Shown in pieces: positions 9,543 to 17,679 of a stretch of DNA of 64,000 bases (within the stretch, counting starts at the first letter, position 1; the number at the start of each line of letters is the position of its first letter). The position numbers were made by a program, and so were the translations under genes. The notes beneath the pieces were generated by a model. It searched no databases. It saw only the letters and a list, made by a program, of their open reading frames with translations, and was not told the origin of the DNA. Where the stretch lies: positions 2,852,001-2,916,000 of the forward strand of contig NZ_JAUSXM010000001.1 in NCBI RefSeq assembly GCF_030815985.1, read 5' to 3'. This DNA comes from Paenibacillus sp. W2I17 (GTDB lineage: Bacteria; Bacillota; Bacilli; Paenibacillales; Paenibacillaceae).

Positions 9543-10282
9543 ACTCCAACGACTTCCTCGAATTACTTATGGGTTTAACGTGAAGCAGTCATATACAAAT
9601 TATATAAATTAGTACATTGGTCAAAACATTCCAGATATAAAATTCTGATTTCATCATTAGAGCATAACTTTAGATAACTTTCTGAATTTATGATCTCTTT
9701 GATGGGTAACATCTCAAGATAATATTCCGGGCTATTCTCCTTCATTAAGATATCTTTATATCTACTAAGTACCTTTACATAAACATTATCAATAAGTCGA
9801 TATTGACACTTACTGAGCTCCATCAGGAAGAATTTCTGTATTTCTCTCGCCAAAAACGAACCATTATTATAGGGAGGAGTACCGAAAAAGCAATTACTTA
9901 CAGGAGACCTATACCAGTACTGACCTTTGTGCCAATGCTTTGTAACAATAAAAGAGTGCCACTTTCGAATTTCTTCATAACGAGATCCTAACACTTGATA
10001 GTGGCTTGAATACAGTCGCTCAGTGGATTGTGATAGCAAGTAATTGATTATTTCTTCATTAGTATTTAATTGTGTGACCTTGGTTATCGAACACCAGCAA
10101 ATATAGTTATTATCTATTTTTCCCAATAGGCATACTTCTTCACCAGGGCTAACATATATCTCAAAATAAAAATCTTTATTGCTAATATCATAATTCGGCT
10201 TAACACTATTCTTTGTTGTAATAAGGTTGTATTCAATCATTATAATGACTCCTTTATCAGAGTTATCGCTGGTTTCACATAA
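9423..10282 (-). mobile_element. Integron-like gene cassette 2 (unknown gene + repeat 2)
   Basis: The cassette starts (G)TTATGTGAAACCAGCG on the minus strand. The start of its own repeat is the reverse complement of GTTATGTGACTCCAACG: 14 of 17 positions match, extending well past the 7-base core. The unit contains one gene with a good ribosome binding site and no evident promoter of its own. Confidence 0.7.
9575..10240 (-). CDS. Hypothetical protein (cassette 2)
   Basis: A 221-residue AT-rich gene beginning MIEYNLITTKNS, with the ribosome binding site AAAGGAGTCATT. The protein has a mixed sheet/helix look, several Trp and Tyr (WHKGQYWYRSP), no membrane segment and no motif I recognise. It is the only gene of its cassette. 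Cassette genes are commonly orphan functions such as toxin, immunity or defence factors, but nothing here proves that. Confidence 0.8.
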   Translation of the reverse strand: MIEYNLITTKNSVKPNYDISNKDFYFEIYVSPGEEVCLLGKIDNNYICWCSITKVTQLNTNEEIINYLLSQSTERLYSSHYQVLGSRYEEIRKWHSFIVTKHWHKGQYWYRSPVSNCFFGTPPYNNGSFLAREIQKFFLMELSKCQYRLIDNVYVKVLSRYKDILMKENSPEYYLEMLPIKEIINSESYLKLCSNDEIRILYLECFDQCTNLYNLYMTASR

Positions 10283-10438
10283 CGTTTTGTATCTATGAAC
10301 CCGAAAGGCTTAAAGGAGCGTAGCGACTGGGTGGCTTCGCCACTTAGACTTGCAGGGTTGTCTGCCTGAACAATCTCCTTGAAATGCTTCTAGCAGACCA
10401 GGGGACGAAAGTCCCACTGCATAGATATATTGTTATGA
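10277..10438 (-). repeat. attC-like structured repeat 3 (ends cassette 1)
   Basis: Outer arms ACATAACGTTTTGTATCTATG and, reading back from the right, CATAACAATATATCTATG pair. Where repeats 1 and 2 have ATTCACG in both arms, this copy has ATCTATG in both arms, so the pairing is kept while the sequence changed. Internal stems: GTCTGC/GCAGAC, GTGGC(TTC)GCCAC and GGGAC(GAAA)GTCCC. Confidence 0.8.
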
Positions 10439-11163
10439 GATGTGACCAGCATCCTTGAATAAACTCAAGAAAGTTTGTTAGTTATATATTCTTTTGTATA
10501 TGTAAACCATTCTGGCACAAGAATTTCGTTAATAGAATATTCTTCAACGCTATTATTATCAACATTTATTTTCCATAATTTCTGCTTTTTGCTCTTAGTA
10601 TCGTTCCACAGTTCATCAACTTTATTTAAATTTGGATCTAATACAAAATAAAAATCTTTTTTTCTATAATCACTATCTTTCTTTATGAATCTCTCTCTAC
10701 AAGTCAAAAGAATATATGGTACATACATAAATGTTAGTCCTTTAAAATTCCAAACTCCCTTCGATGTCGCAAAATCAATCAATTCTCTAAACTCTTTTAC
10801 ACTCAAATTATCAGCGATACCCTTACACTTTTCATAAATTGAATATGAGTTAGCAATGGTCAGTGATTTAATGTACTCTCCATTCTCATTATCAATATCA
10901 CTAGCAACTAAATGTTCAAATGGCTTATGATTTTTTTCAATTGTAGGACACCGTGATCCTTTTCTATGTGTAAAATGTGTTCTTGTATTTTCCGATTTAT
11001 CAGCTCGTAGAGAAATCTCCTCATCACATACGGGACATAATCCCTCTCTGCGATTGCCACATACCTTTAACCATTCTTGTACCTCTAAGAGTTTACCACT
11101 TACTGGATCTATTGCTTTATTCATTAGAAGACTCCTTTTTGTTATTTTGGTCATTTCTCATAA
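10283..11163 (-). mobile_element. Integron-like gene cassette 1 (CoiA-like zinc-motif gene + repeat 3)
   Basis: First unit after the recombinase. It starts (G)TTATGAGAAATGACC on the minus strand, and its own repeat begins with the reverse complement of GTTATGAGATGTGACC (13 of 16 match). The left joint abuts the recombinase-side sequence at 11164, the candidate attI-like site. Confidence 0.7.
10465..11124 (-). CDS. CoiA-like N-terminal zinc-motif protein (cassette 1)
   Basis: A 219-residue protein. The first ~75 residues contain CPVCDEEISLRAD followed by RTHFTHRKGSRCPT, a Cys2/HFxH/Cys arrangement like the N-terminal region of CoiA-type competence or nuclease-associated proteins. The rest is unknown and lacks an obvious nuclease motif. 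ATG at 11124 is chosen over 11154 because AAAAGGAGTC precedes it; the earlier ATG falls at the cassette edge. Function unknown; nucleic-acid binding is a guess. Confidence 0.72.
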   Translation of the reverse strand: MNKAIDPVSGKLLEVQEWLKVCGNRREGLCPVCDEEISLRADKSENTRTHFTHRKGSRCPTIEKNHKPFEHLVASDIDNENGEYIKSLTIANSYSIYEKCKGIADNLSVKEFRELIDFATSKGVWNFKGLTFMYVPYILLTCRERFIKKDSDYRKKDFYFVLDPNLNKVDELWNDTKSKKQKLWKINVDNNSVEEYSINEILVPEWFTYTKEYITNKLS

Positions 11164-11288
11164 CATCTAATTTATGTACTTCGTAGATACAACACATTTC
11201 GTACATTATCCGAACTACGTCTATGATAACCCATATTGTGACATTTGCGAAGAAAAGTTTGGAGAAAAAGGGAGAATTAGAGCAGTAC
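11164..11288 (-). other. Candidate attI-like region between recombinase and cassette 1
   Basis: About 125 bp joins the recombinase stop codon to the first cassette joint. Its recombinase-proximal part, including TATGGGTTATCATA and ACGTAGTTC, recurs at 20709-20750 next to the collapsed recombinase relic, so it belongs to the recombinase module. Near the joint, TATCTACGA resembles the repeat L arms and is followed by ATG-TTATGAG. The primary recombination site role is inferred from position. Confidence 0.55.
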
Positions 11289-12038
11289 TCAATCTCCCAA
11301 ATCCATCCGATCCAGCGGGCTTTGAATACGTTGAATATTTTCCGTACTAACATGCGTATATCGCTGAGTTGTACGTGCACTCGTATGACCAAGTAACTCC
11401 TGAATGTAGCGCAGGTCTGTCCCGTTTTCTAGCAAATGAGTGGCAAAGGAATGCCTCAACGCATGAATACTAACCTTTTTCACAATTCCTGCGCGCTGTC
11501 TAGCTTCTTCAAAAACCTTCTGCACGCTCCGCTCAGTAAGATGTCGATCAGAAGATTGCCCCGGAAACAGCCAACGATTGGGTCTATATTCATCTATGTA
11601 TTTCTGCACCATATCCCAGGCGAGGCTTGAAAGAAGCGTCCTCCGATCCTTTTGGTCCTTCCCCTGTCTCACAATGGGTGTCTGCCTTTCAATATCGAGA
11701 TCGCTGCAACGCAGACGTACAACTTCACCTACACGAAGCCCGGAAGAATACATCAGAAATAATATAGCCTTATGTTTAGGGTTGATTACGGATTTACGTA
11801 GCTGCTTAGAAAACGCTCGACCTGATTACAATACGTTATGATTGTTTTGCGACTGTATCCTCGTAACTTTAGCGCCTTCTGTAACGGTTCTTTGCTTCAC
11901 TGGTTGTTTCCCCTAGGGTATGATCCACATTTTCTGTTTGGGTTCATATGCAGGTTTATAGGGACAACGAATATGCAGTGAATGAGTAGAACCTTTAGTT
12001 ATGGTGATAGTCTCTTCGGTTGTAGTATCATCGTTCAT
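11289..12038 (-). pseudogene. Xer-like tyrosine recombinase (integrase), decayed
   Basis: ATG at 12038 follows AAAGGAGAG and reads MNDDTTTEETITITKG to WIIP, then hits TAG. After that, in other frames, come LQKALKLRGYSRKTI, NPKHKAILFL and the intact catalytic half from YSSGLRVGEVVRLR through HALRHSFATHLLENGTDLRY to LLGH and YTHVS (R, K region, H-x-x-R, H and Tyr present). The middle of the core-binding domain, roughly 60 residues, is missing. It ends IQSPLDRM. It lacks the extra IntI-type insertion before HALRHS. Inactive here; presumably once moved the cassettes downstream. Confidence 0.88.
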
Positions 12039-12093
12039 AGGAAACTCTCCTTTGTTTTTGAGTCTATGTCTTTCTCCGCAATTTTGAGAAATA

Positions 12094-12140
12094 AAAAGGA
12101 AGGCTCTCCTCATCCCAAAAAGGGAATCAGATGACCTTCC
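12094..12140 (-). terminator. Conserved hairpin upstream of recombinase, copy A
   Basis: On the minus strand GGAAGG...GATTCCC pairs with GGGATGAGGAGAGCCTTCC, followed by TTTTT. The same element occurs before the recombinase relics at 20892-20933 and 39158-39208. It would stop transcription entering the module from outside. Confidence 0.65.
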
Positions 12141-12253
12141 GATGCTTTCGGAACATATATGATCTTTAAAAGTAAAGATGGGCACAGCCAGTACAATAAA
12201 AAACTGCCACTCCATGTAGCTTCAACAAAGCATATCTACTGATCAATCTGTCC

Positions 12254-12547
12254 TCATGGATAACAGTAGACGATTGAACCAGCTGGTACTTCGTCTGGGG
12301 AAATCCCTTTTCCCAAACATATACCGATATTCTTCTTGCCAGCTATAGAATGGTTAATTTGAGTAGAAACAACTTCAAATACTTGCTCTTTCCCATCCGT
12401 TTTTTTGATGATAATCTGTTCACCAATCATCTCTTTAATTGTCGAAGGCAGTAGTTCATCCAACTCTTCATTAGCCCCCATAACGATGGTTCCGAATTCG
12501 GGTGTATCGAAGACTAAGCCAACGCCAAACAGCATTTTAGCTTCCAT
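12254..12547 (-). CDS. Hypothetical protein
   Basis: A 97-residue soluble protein (MEAKMLFGVGLVFDTPEFG...). It contains the basic stretch IIIKKTDGKEQVFEV and ends AGSIVYCYP, suggesting a small beta barrel. No family is recognised. The ribosome binding site AAGGTGG precedes ATG. Stands alone between the recombinase module and a broken hydrolase gene. Confidence 0.6.
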   Translation of the reverse strand: MEAKMLFGVGLVFDTPEFGTIVMGANEELDELLPSTIKEMIGEQIIIKKTDGKEQVFEVVSTQINHSIAGKKNIGICLGKGISPDEVPAGSIVYCYP

Positions 12548-12670
12548 TCTGTGACCACCTTATCTCTGATCTATGAATAGCTCGAATTTGTTACCCTGAG
12601 ATCGGCATTACGAAGTCTAACCATGGCATCTATCAATAATGCTTAAGTTACCCATTTAACTTCTGCCCTT

Positions 12671-13288
12671 CTAAACATACAAATTCCATCCCACAACAAA
12701 AGCAGCCAATATAGCAGCCGAGATGCCAGACATGATGTACATCACCTTTTGCTTTTTGCTGTAACTGTTCTTCCGCAGTTTGAACATAAGAAAGCCAAGA
12801 TACGCGACTGCTAGAACCACATAAAGTAGGTTAAACATTAAATTGATGCGTAACGAAGAATAAGCAGGATAATTTGGAAACCTCAACTTCGTTTGTATGA
12901 TGAAAAGATTAAGAAGGAGTACCACACCTGCAAAATGTATTGCAAGATGATATTTAGTAAAATTGGTTGTAGGATTTCCTCGTTTATGTAGTTTGTTAAT
13001 AAGCATCCGGATTAAATAATAGCCGATCAAAGCAATTAAACTTAAAATGATGGCTAGCGCAACAGGAATAAGAGATATCTTAAGTAAGTTCACCTTTAAA
13101 TTTGATACAGGCAAGTACTCAATGTAAGGAGTAACGGAAATTTTCTCAACAACACCATTATGCTCGACAACATTATAAGATTTTGCTAAATCAGCTTTTG
13201 TATATTTCGTTATATCAAGTGCCGTAAATAAATTAGTAATACTAGCGGCTGCCCGTCGTGCGGATTGAAAATATCCTCCCCCCTCTGA
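12671..13288 (-). pseudogene. C-terminal remnant of a beta-lactamase-fold serine hydrolase with membrane tail
   Basis: A continuous frame reads EGGGYFQSARRAAASITNLFTAL, then IEYLPVSNLKVN, and four membrane segments to the stop at 12671. A G-rich joint followed by this kind of tail is typical of the end of class C-type serine hydrolases that carry C-terminal membrane helices. The catalytic domain is absent: the sequence changes to a transposase fragment at about 13290. No start codon with a ribosome binding site is visible, so it is treated as a truncated gene. Family call is moderate. Confidence 0.55.
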
Positions 13289-13292
13289 GGTA

Positions 13293-13456
13293 ATTATATT
13301 AGAAGTGCGAGTTCACCAGCATGGATCAGGCGCAAAAGGGGCAAAGCAAGCGATCGGACGTTCCCGAGGTGGATTAAGCACGAAAATTCATGCGGTAGTT
13401 GACGCGTTAGGGAATCCACTTCGCTTCGACTTGACTGGAGGCGAAGCGCATGACTC
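13293..13456 (+). mobile_element. IS5-family transposase fragment
   Basis: The frame reads VRVHQHGSGAKGAKQAIGRS, RGGLSTKIHAVVDALGNPLR and LTGGEAHDS, the central DDE region of IS5/IS427-type transposases. Only about 54 codons remain; both ends are fused to unrelated fragments. The insertion explains the truncation of the hydrolase gene at its left. Confidence 0.8.
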
Positions 13457-13704
13457 CGTGTATAAAGGTAATGACAGATGCGATCGAATGCGTCTATGCC
13501 AAGGGACAGTTAATGGGAGAATTCAACAAAAGCTCTTCTCCAGCAATGATCTCTCGTGCCTATATCTCTTTCTTTAATGGAGTGGGCTTAACTCTTGGAG
13601 AAAGTATTATTCATCATCCCGAGTGGGAAAATCTGAAGGGGCATGCCTTTTATTTGTTCGCACCCATACAACCTAAAGAAAAAAAACTGGAGGAGTCTGA
13701 ATGA
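13457..13704 (+). pseudogene. C-terminal fragment, possibly of a TetR-type regulator
   Basis: After the transposase fragment the frame from about 13463 reads VMTDAIECVYAKGQLMGEFN followed by a helical, hydrophobic region and ends KEKKLEESE. The helix pattern with a GEF turn resembles the ligand-binding half of TetR regulators, but no DNA-binding domain remains. Weak assignment. Confidence 0.35.
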
Positions 13705-13841
13705 GTCAAACATCATTACAACCCGATTTGACATTTAACGTTCGTGTAAAAAAAACGGAGCTCATCGATGCCGTCAACCATTACCCCACTGAATATTTCC
13801 AAAGAGTAGATCGCTTTCTGGATGAGTATGTAGGAAAATAA
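13701..13841 (+). CDS. Short frame (46 aa), possibly truncated
   Basis: ATG at 13701 overlaps the preceding stop (ATGA) and follows CTGGAGGAG. The product MSQTSLQPDLTFNVRVKKTE... ends RFLDEYVGK. The coupling and ribosome binding site suggest a real start, but the product is short and unrecognised; it may be the first part of a lost gene. Confidence 0.4.
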   Translation: MSQTSLQPDLTFNVRVKKTELIDAVNHYPTEYFQRVDRFLDEYVGK

Positions 13842-13896
13842 ATTCAATCCAAGAGAACCAACTAGTGAGGGAGCTTGTCCTGACGAAGTAATGTGC

Positions 13897-13953
13897 TTAT
13901 TCGCCATCCGTATGTCGTCTGAGTAAATCCGATGAGATTTTATGATCGACCAT
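13897..13953 (-). pseudogene. N-terminal stub of a PadR-family regulator
   Basis: GGAGGTGATACC precedes ATG at 13953 and the reading MVDHKISSDLLRRHTDGE, stop. The segment KISSDLLR-HTD is the usual beginning of PadR-type regulators, which continue for about 100 residues; here only 18 codons survive. Confidence 0.5.
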
Positions 13954-14092
13954 GGTATCACCTCCACAACTACAATGTACATCATATTACCCCACAGTCG
14001 ATGTAATATTTTTATTATGATACCATTATTATTGTTTATATATTTGACGATTATTATCCTGTATGGGTCGGAATGTGAAGAAAATAAAAAAT

Positions 14093-14120
14093 AAGCCCAC
14101 TAGACTTATCTAATGGGCTT
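14093..14120 (-). terminator. Hairpin downstream of nagA
   Basis: AAGCCCATTAG pairs with CTAGTGGGCTT around a short loop and is followed by a T-rich stretch on the minus strand. Ends the DeoR-type regulator/nagA unit. Confidence 0.7.
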
Positions 14121-14148
14121 TCGCTGTGGAATCGCAAATAATAGTGAT

Positions 14149-15291
14149 TTATAGAATTTGACCGCCCACCATCGTCCAGAGAACCTGAAATTCATCATCC
14201 AATAGGACCAGGTCGGCATCGAAACCAGAGGAAATTTCCCCCTTTTGTTGAAATCCAAGAATATTGGCCGGCGTAGTTGAAGCCATCTGTACGGCATCTA
14301 TCAAGGGAATTCCGGTTTCGACAGTATAACGTAAGGCTTCATTCATGGTAACTGTACTGGAGGCCAGTGTTCCATCCTCCAGTCTTGCAATGCCACCCGA
14401 TACCGTGACATGATGGCCTCCAAATAGATAATTCCCATCGCCCATACCCATTGCTTGTAAAGCATCTGTGATCAAGACCATTCCTTCCGGTCCTTTCAGG
14501 TTATGTATCAGTCGAATAATAGCAGGATGCAGATGGACATTATCCACAATAGCTTGAAGACTTACATGTTTCTCTTCAAAAGCAGCCACGATCAGACCCG
14601 GATCTCGATGATGGATCGGCCGCATGCCATTAAAACAATGCGTAACATGACTCGCACCTGATGTAAAGGCTTGTTTGGCTTCCTCATATGTGGCATCCGA
14701 ATGAGCGATCGCTATAACTACTCCCTGTTCTTTCAAAAAGGAAATCAAGTCCATTCCTCCCGGCAGCTCGGGCGCAATAGTAACCATCTTAATGAGTGAC
14801 CCTGCTTCCTGGAAAATGATCTTCATTTCTTCTATGTTGGGATGCCGCAAATACTTTTCATTCTGCATTCCTTTTCGCTTCGGGTTCAGATACGGTCCCT
14901 CTAAGTGAATCCCTGCGATCTTTGCTCCCACTTCTTGTCCTATTACACGCTTGACACTACGAATCATTTCCAGAAGATCCTCCATCGTAGAACTAACAGA
15001 TGTAGCCAGAAATGAGGTACACCCCGTTAAAGCACATTGGCGTGAAACTTCTTGAATACTCTCTTCAGTACCGTCCATCATATCAAAGCCATTGGCACCG
15101 TGGATATGAACATCTATCATCCCAGGTACTAGCAAATGTCCTCTCCCATCAATCCGTTCATACTCTCCTTCTAGCGTAGGAAGATCACCTGTGTCTATCC
15201 TCATGATTTTCCCTTCAGAAATCCACACATTGGCTGATGGAACGATACGGTTGCGAAGTGCCATTTGTACATTATGCAAAATATAATACAT
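14149..15291 (-). CDS. nagA: N-acetylglucosamine-6-phosphate deacetylase
   Basis: Removes acetate from GlcNAc-6-phosphate in amino-sugar catabolism and cell-wall recycling; cytoplasmic. Family motifs in order: VPGMIDVHIHG (metal-binding HxH), HLEGPYLNPKRKG, AHSDATYEEA, HCFNGMRPIHHRDPG, and the catalytic Asp in LITDALQAMG. The length (380 aa) is typical. It follows the DeoR-type regulator gene by 26 bases in the same direction, so one transcript controlled by that regulator is likely. No nagB is present in the window. Confidence 0.95.
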   Translation of the reverse strand: MYYILHNVQMALRNRIVPSANVWISEGKIMRIDTGDLPTLEGEYERIDGRGHLLVPGMIDVHIHGANGFDMMDGTEESIQEVSRQCALTGCTSFLATSVSSTMEDLLEMIRSVKRVIGQEVGAKIAGIHLEGPYLNPKRKGMQNEKYLRHPNIEEMKIIFQEAGSLIKMVTIAPELPGGMDLISFLKEQGVVIAIAHSDATYEEAKQAFTSGASHVTHCFNGMRPIHHRDPGLIVAAFEEKHVSLQAIVDNVHLHPAIIRLIHNLKGPEGMVLITDALQAMGMGDGNYLFGGHHVTVSGGIARLEDGTLASSTVTMNEALRYTVETGIPLIDAVQMASTTPANILGFQQKGEISSGFDADLVLLDDEFQVLWTMVGGQIL

Positions 15292-15317
15292 AAAAACCCT
15301 CCTCTTCCCTATGGTTA

Positions 15318-16103
15318 TCAGTCTTGCTTTCGAACCTCTTCATTTTCTTCCTGACACTCAATAACAGTGATGTTCTTCTGATCCAGAACTTCTCTGATCT
15401 CACTCGGGAGTTCCAGATTTGTGACTAAAATGTCAACGAAATCAAAGTCCAGCCGATGAATAGATTTGCCAATAAATTTTGTGTGATCGGCTACTACGAT
15501 AACCTGATCAGATCTTCTAGCCATTTCTTTCTTTACCCGGGCATCTTCTTCATATGGATAATAGAGTCCATCAGACCGGATCGCCGATGCTCCAATGAAG
15601 GCTTTATCAGCACGAATTTCACTTAGTTTATCGATAATGGAAGAGCCATATAAAAAGCGGTGCTTTACATTCAAGTAACCACCGAGTATATAGATTTGGA
15701 GATCCTCTCGATTGGACAAGATCCCTACGTTATCAATGGAGTGCGTGACCACCGTGCAATTTTTTGCGCTAATTTGTTCCGCTACAAATTGCACCGTGGT
15801 TGATACGTCTAAAATCACAGTCTCATGGTCTTGGATAAGTTTTGCCCCAAACTTCCCTATTTTTTTCTTACTCTCGGATTCATCAATCAAACGATCCTGA
15901 TAAGACAGCATTTCTTTCTGTAACTCAGGTAACGATAGCCCCCCATGAGTTCGAATCACAACGCCTTCTTGTACTAATCTAACAATATCCCTTCGTGCAG
16001 TATCCCTTGATACTTCAAACAGCGTACATATATCTGTAACACTCATCGATTGGTGTTGTTTCAAGTATTCGAGTATTTTTAACAATCTTTCCTCTTGATA
16101 CAC
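15318..16103 (-). CDS. DeoR/GlpR-family transcriptional regulator
   Basis: The N-terminal winged helix (MSVTDICTLFEVSRDTARRD, then VIRTHGG) is followed by the sugar-phosphate sensing DeoR C-terminal domain (VILDVSTTVQFVAEQI, LGGYLN, DKAFIGASAI, VADHTKF). 261 aa, normal length. It probably represses its own unit with nagA, releasing on an amino-sugar phosphate. Three repeated motifs in the upstream DNA are likely operators. Confidence 0.92.
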   Translation of the reverse strand: MYQEERLLKILEYLKQHQSMSVTDICTLFEVSRDTARRDIVRLVQEGVVIRTHGGLSLPELQKEMLSYQDRLIDESESKKKIGKFGAKLIQDHETVILDVSTTVQFVAEQISAKNCTVVTHSIDNVGILSNREDLQIYILGGYLNVKHRFLYGSSIIDKLSEIRADKAFIGASAIRSDGLYYPYEEDARVKKEMARRSDQVIVVADHTKFIGKSIHRLDFDFVDILVTNLELPSEIREVLDQKNITVIECQEENEEVRKQD

Positions 16104-16121
16104 AATACATGCACCTCCTTT

Positions 16122-16190
16122 AAGTGATTATAAGTGTAATTTTGAGTTTTTGCAAGTTATTATAAGTAAGTCTTAAGTTATTGTAAGTAT
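16122..16190 (-). promoter_or_regulatory. Three direct repeats, likely DeoR-type operators
   Basis: AGTGATTATAAGTGT (16122), AGTTATTATAAGTAA (16155) and AGTTATTGTAAGTAT (16176) lie just upstream of the DeoR-type regulator gene. The spacing is 33 and 21 bases, about three and two helical turns. Tandem short repeats of this kind are usual for DeoR-family binding. Confidence 0.65.
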
Positions 16191-16209
16191 TCATTCCTGA
16201 CCGTTCAAT

Positions 16210-16257
16210 AAAAAAAGACGTTAGCCAGATGAATTCACATCCGTTAACGTCTTTTTA
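16210..16257. terminator. Bidirectional terminator-like hairpin
   Basis: AAAAAGACGTTA and TAACGTCTTTTT are exact inverted repeats about 25 bases apart, with A and T runs at the ends. Separates the amino-sugar unit from the decayed gene at 16288. Confidence 0.7.
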
Positions 16258-16287
16258 AGTTAAGATTTACTGCTAAGAAAAAATTAA

Positions 16288-16761
16288 GGAATGGATTTCG
16301 GAGCCATTTGCTTAACAAATTGACTTAAATCACTCAGATACTTGTCATCAAAAAGCGCTCTAGGAAAGAAAATGGCTGTCAGAAGCAAAAGGATTTAAAC
16401 CAAATTTATGTTTCAGTTTCTTTTCTAAAGCTTGCTCAGTTATTTTTTCTGGAAATTCCGATTCAGTTGTAACCCATTCTGGCTCATAGTGAGTAATTGC
16501 ATTTCTAACTTGAATTAATAAATATACATCTTGATAAGGGCTAACTCCCTTTTTAAAAAGATATTTATCAGCTAATGTAAGAGCGATTTGATATTTGTCT
16601 AAAATACTGTATTTAGCCGTCTTTGGCAGACTGTATATGGTTAAAAGAAAAATCCTTTTTTCGCTGGCATAACAAAAATTCCCTCCGGTTTCAAGTGTTT
16701 GAGTAACATGATCTCTTTTTTCACTGTCTACCATGAGGGGATAATACCAATGAGTTTTCAC
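16288..16761 (-). pseudogene. Frameshifted hypothetical gene (RNxxxHY-motif protein)
   Basis: The frame from 16761 reads to GLNPFASDSHFLS and stops. In the next frame the protein clearly continues AIFFPRALFDDKYLSDLSQF to the stop near 16288, so there is one indel around 16380. It contains VRNAITHYEPEW; an R-N-x-x-x-H-Y motif is a feature of some HEPN-like helical proteins, but this is not proof. The N-terminus may also be truncated. Confidence 0.6.
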
Positions 16762-16798
16762 CTCTATGACATTCCCCTTACACTCCCTTATGGGCCTA

Positions 16799-16860
16799 CT
16801 TTATTCCATCTTCGTCAGGCAGATCATACCGGATATTCAGATTGCAGTTATTTCGGGGGC
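16799..16860 (-). pseudogene. Small remnant of a paralogue of the 19.6-kb hypothetical gene
   Basis: The minus strand reads NCNLNIRYDLPDE and then diverges to a stop. The same residues form the N-terminus of the intact 102-residue protein at 19551-19859. Only about 20 codons remain. Confidence 0.65.
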
Positions 16861-16883
16861 AACCCATCCTTTTACCATTAAGC

Positions 16884-17660
16884 CTATAACTTTCTTGCTT
16901 TGATCACAAAAGTGACGGGAAACATCTTCGCTCTTTGGGCAAGATCATTGTCCTCGCCCTGCAGCCTCATGATTTCTTCGTCTGTTTCCTCCACCATCTG
17001 CTCGATTGCGAACCCGGCTTTTGCCAATGCATTGATGTAGGCGGACATCTTGCGGTCGGATAAAGTGAGTTCACCTTGGATAAACTCGGGAGCCACGGCG
17101 CACCAGGATTCATCAAAATAACTTTTGCTGAACACGAACTTTCCGTTCTCTTCGATGACGCATCTATGAATGGGATGAGACCAGCTGAAAATGAAGATAC
17201 CGTCTTTTTTGAGATAGGAAGCAATCCGGCTGAACGTTCCTTCGAGGTCGGTGGTCCAGCCTATCGCATAGATGGAGTAAACATAGTCAAAGTATTCCTT
17301 CGGTATACCGCATTCTTCTTCCATGGGTGAGCAGATCAGCCTCGCCGAAATTCCGCGCTCCGCCAGATGCTGCCGTGCCTTCTCGATCTGCTGCGCGGAT
17401 AAATCGATGCCCCATAGTTCAGCTGCCTGCCGCTCACCTTGATACTACAAGGATTGACCGTTTCCACAGCCGATCTCCAGTACCTTTGTCCCAGAGACAT
17501 CTCCAAACAGACGGTATTTCGCTTCCGAGACAAACGCTCCGTACAGAGGAGGCACGATCGCGCCTAAAAACTCATTTCCTCTTGTATCCCAATAGGAACG
17601 ATTAATGTGATGAATCTTGTCCGTATTGATCGCAATAACCTCCGTCAGCGTAAAGCTGTA
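16884..17660 (-). pseudogene. SAM-dependent methyltransferase, broken by a stop and a frameshift
   Basis: The N-terminal part reads INRSYWDTRGNEF, then VLEIGCGNGQSL (SAM motif I), TAG at about 17447, then YQGERQAAELWGIDL. One extra base at about 17400 shifts the frame. The rest (QQIEKARQHLAERGISARLI, MEEECGIPKEYFDYVYS, to VTFVIKARKL) is intact as a 146-codon frame ending at 16884. Class I methyltransferase of unknown substrate. Two lesions make a single sequencing error unlikely. Confidence 0.8.
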
Positions 17661-17679
17661 TTTCTATAAACCCTTCATT

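Noticed and set aside
8309..10438. Structured repeats as riboswitches of the downstream genes
   Set aside because: They lie at the 3' side of each gene, recombination-type complementarity at unit ends fits better, and copies precede unrelated genes; a transcript role is not excluded.
11117..11392. 91-codon frame across the recombinase end and attI-like region
   Set aside because: Out of frame with the recombinase, crosses the cassette joint and has no ribosome binding site.
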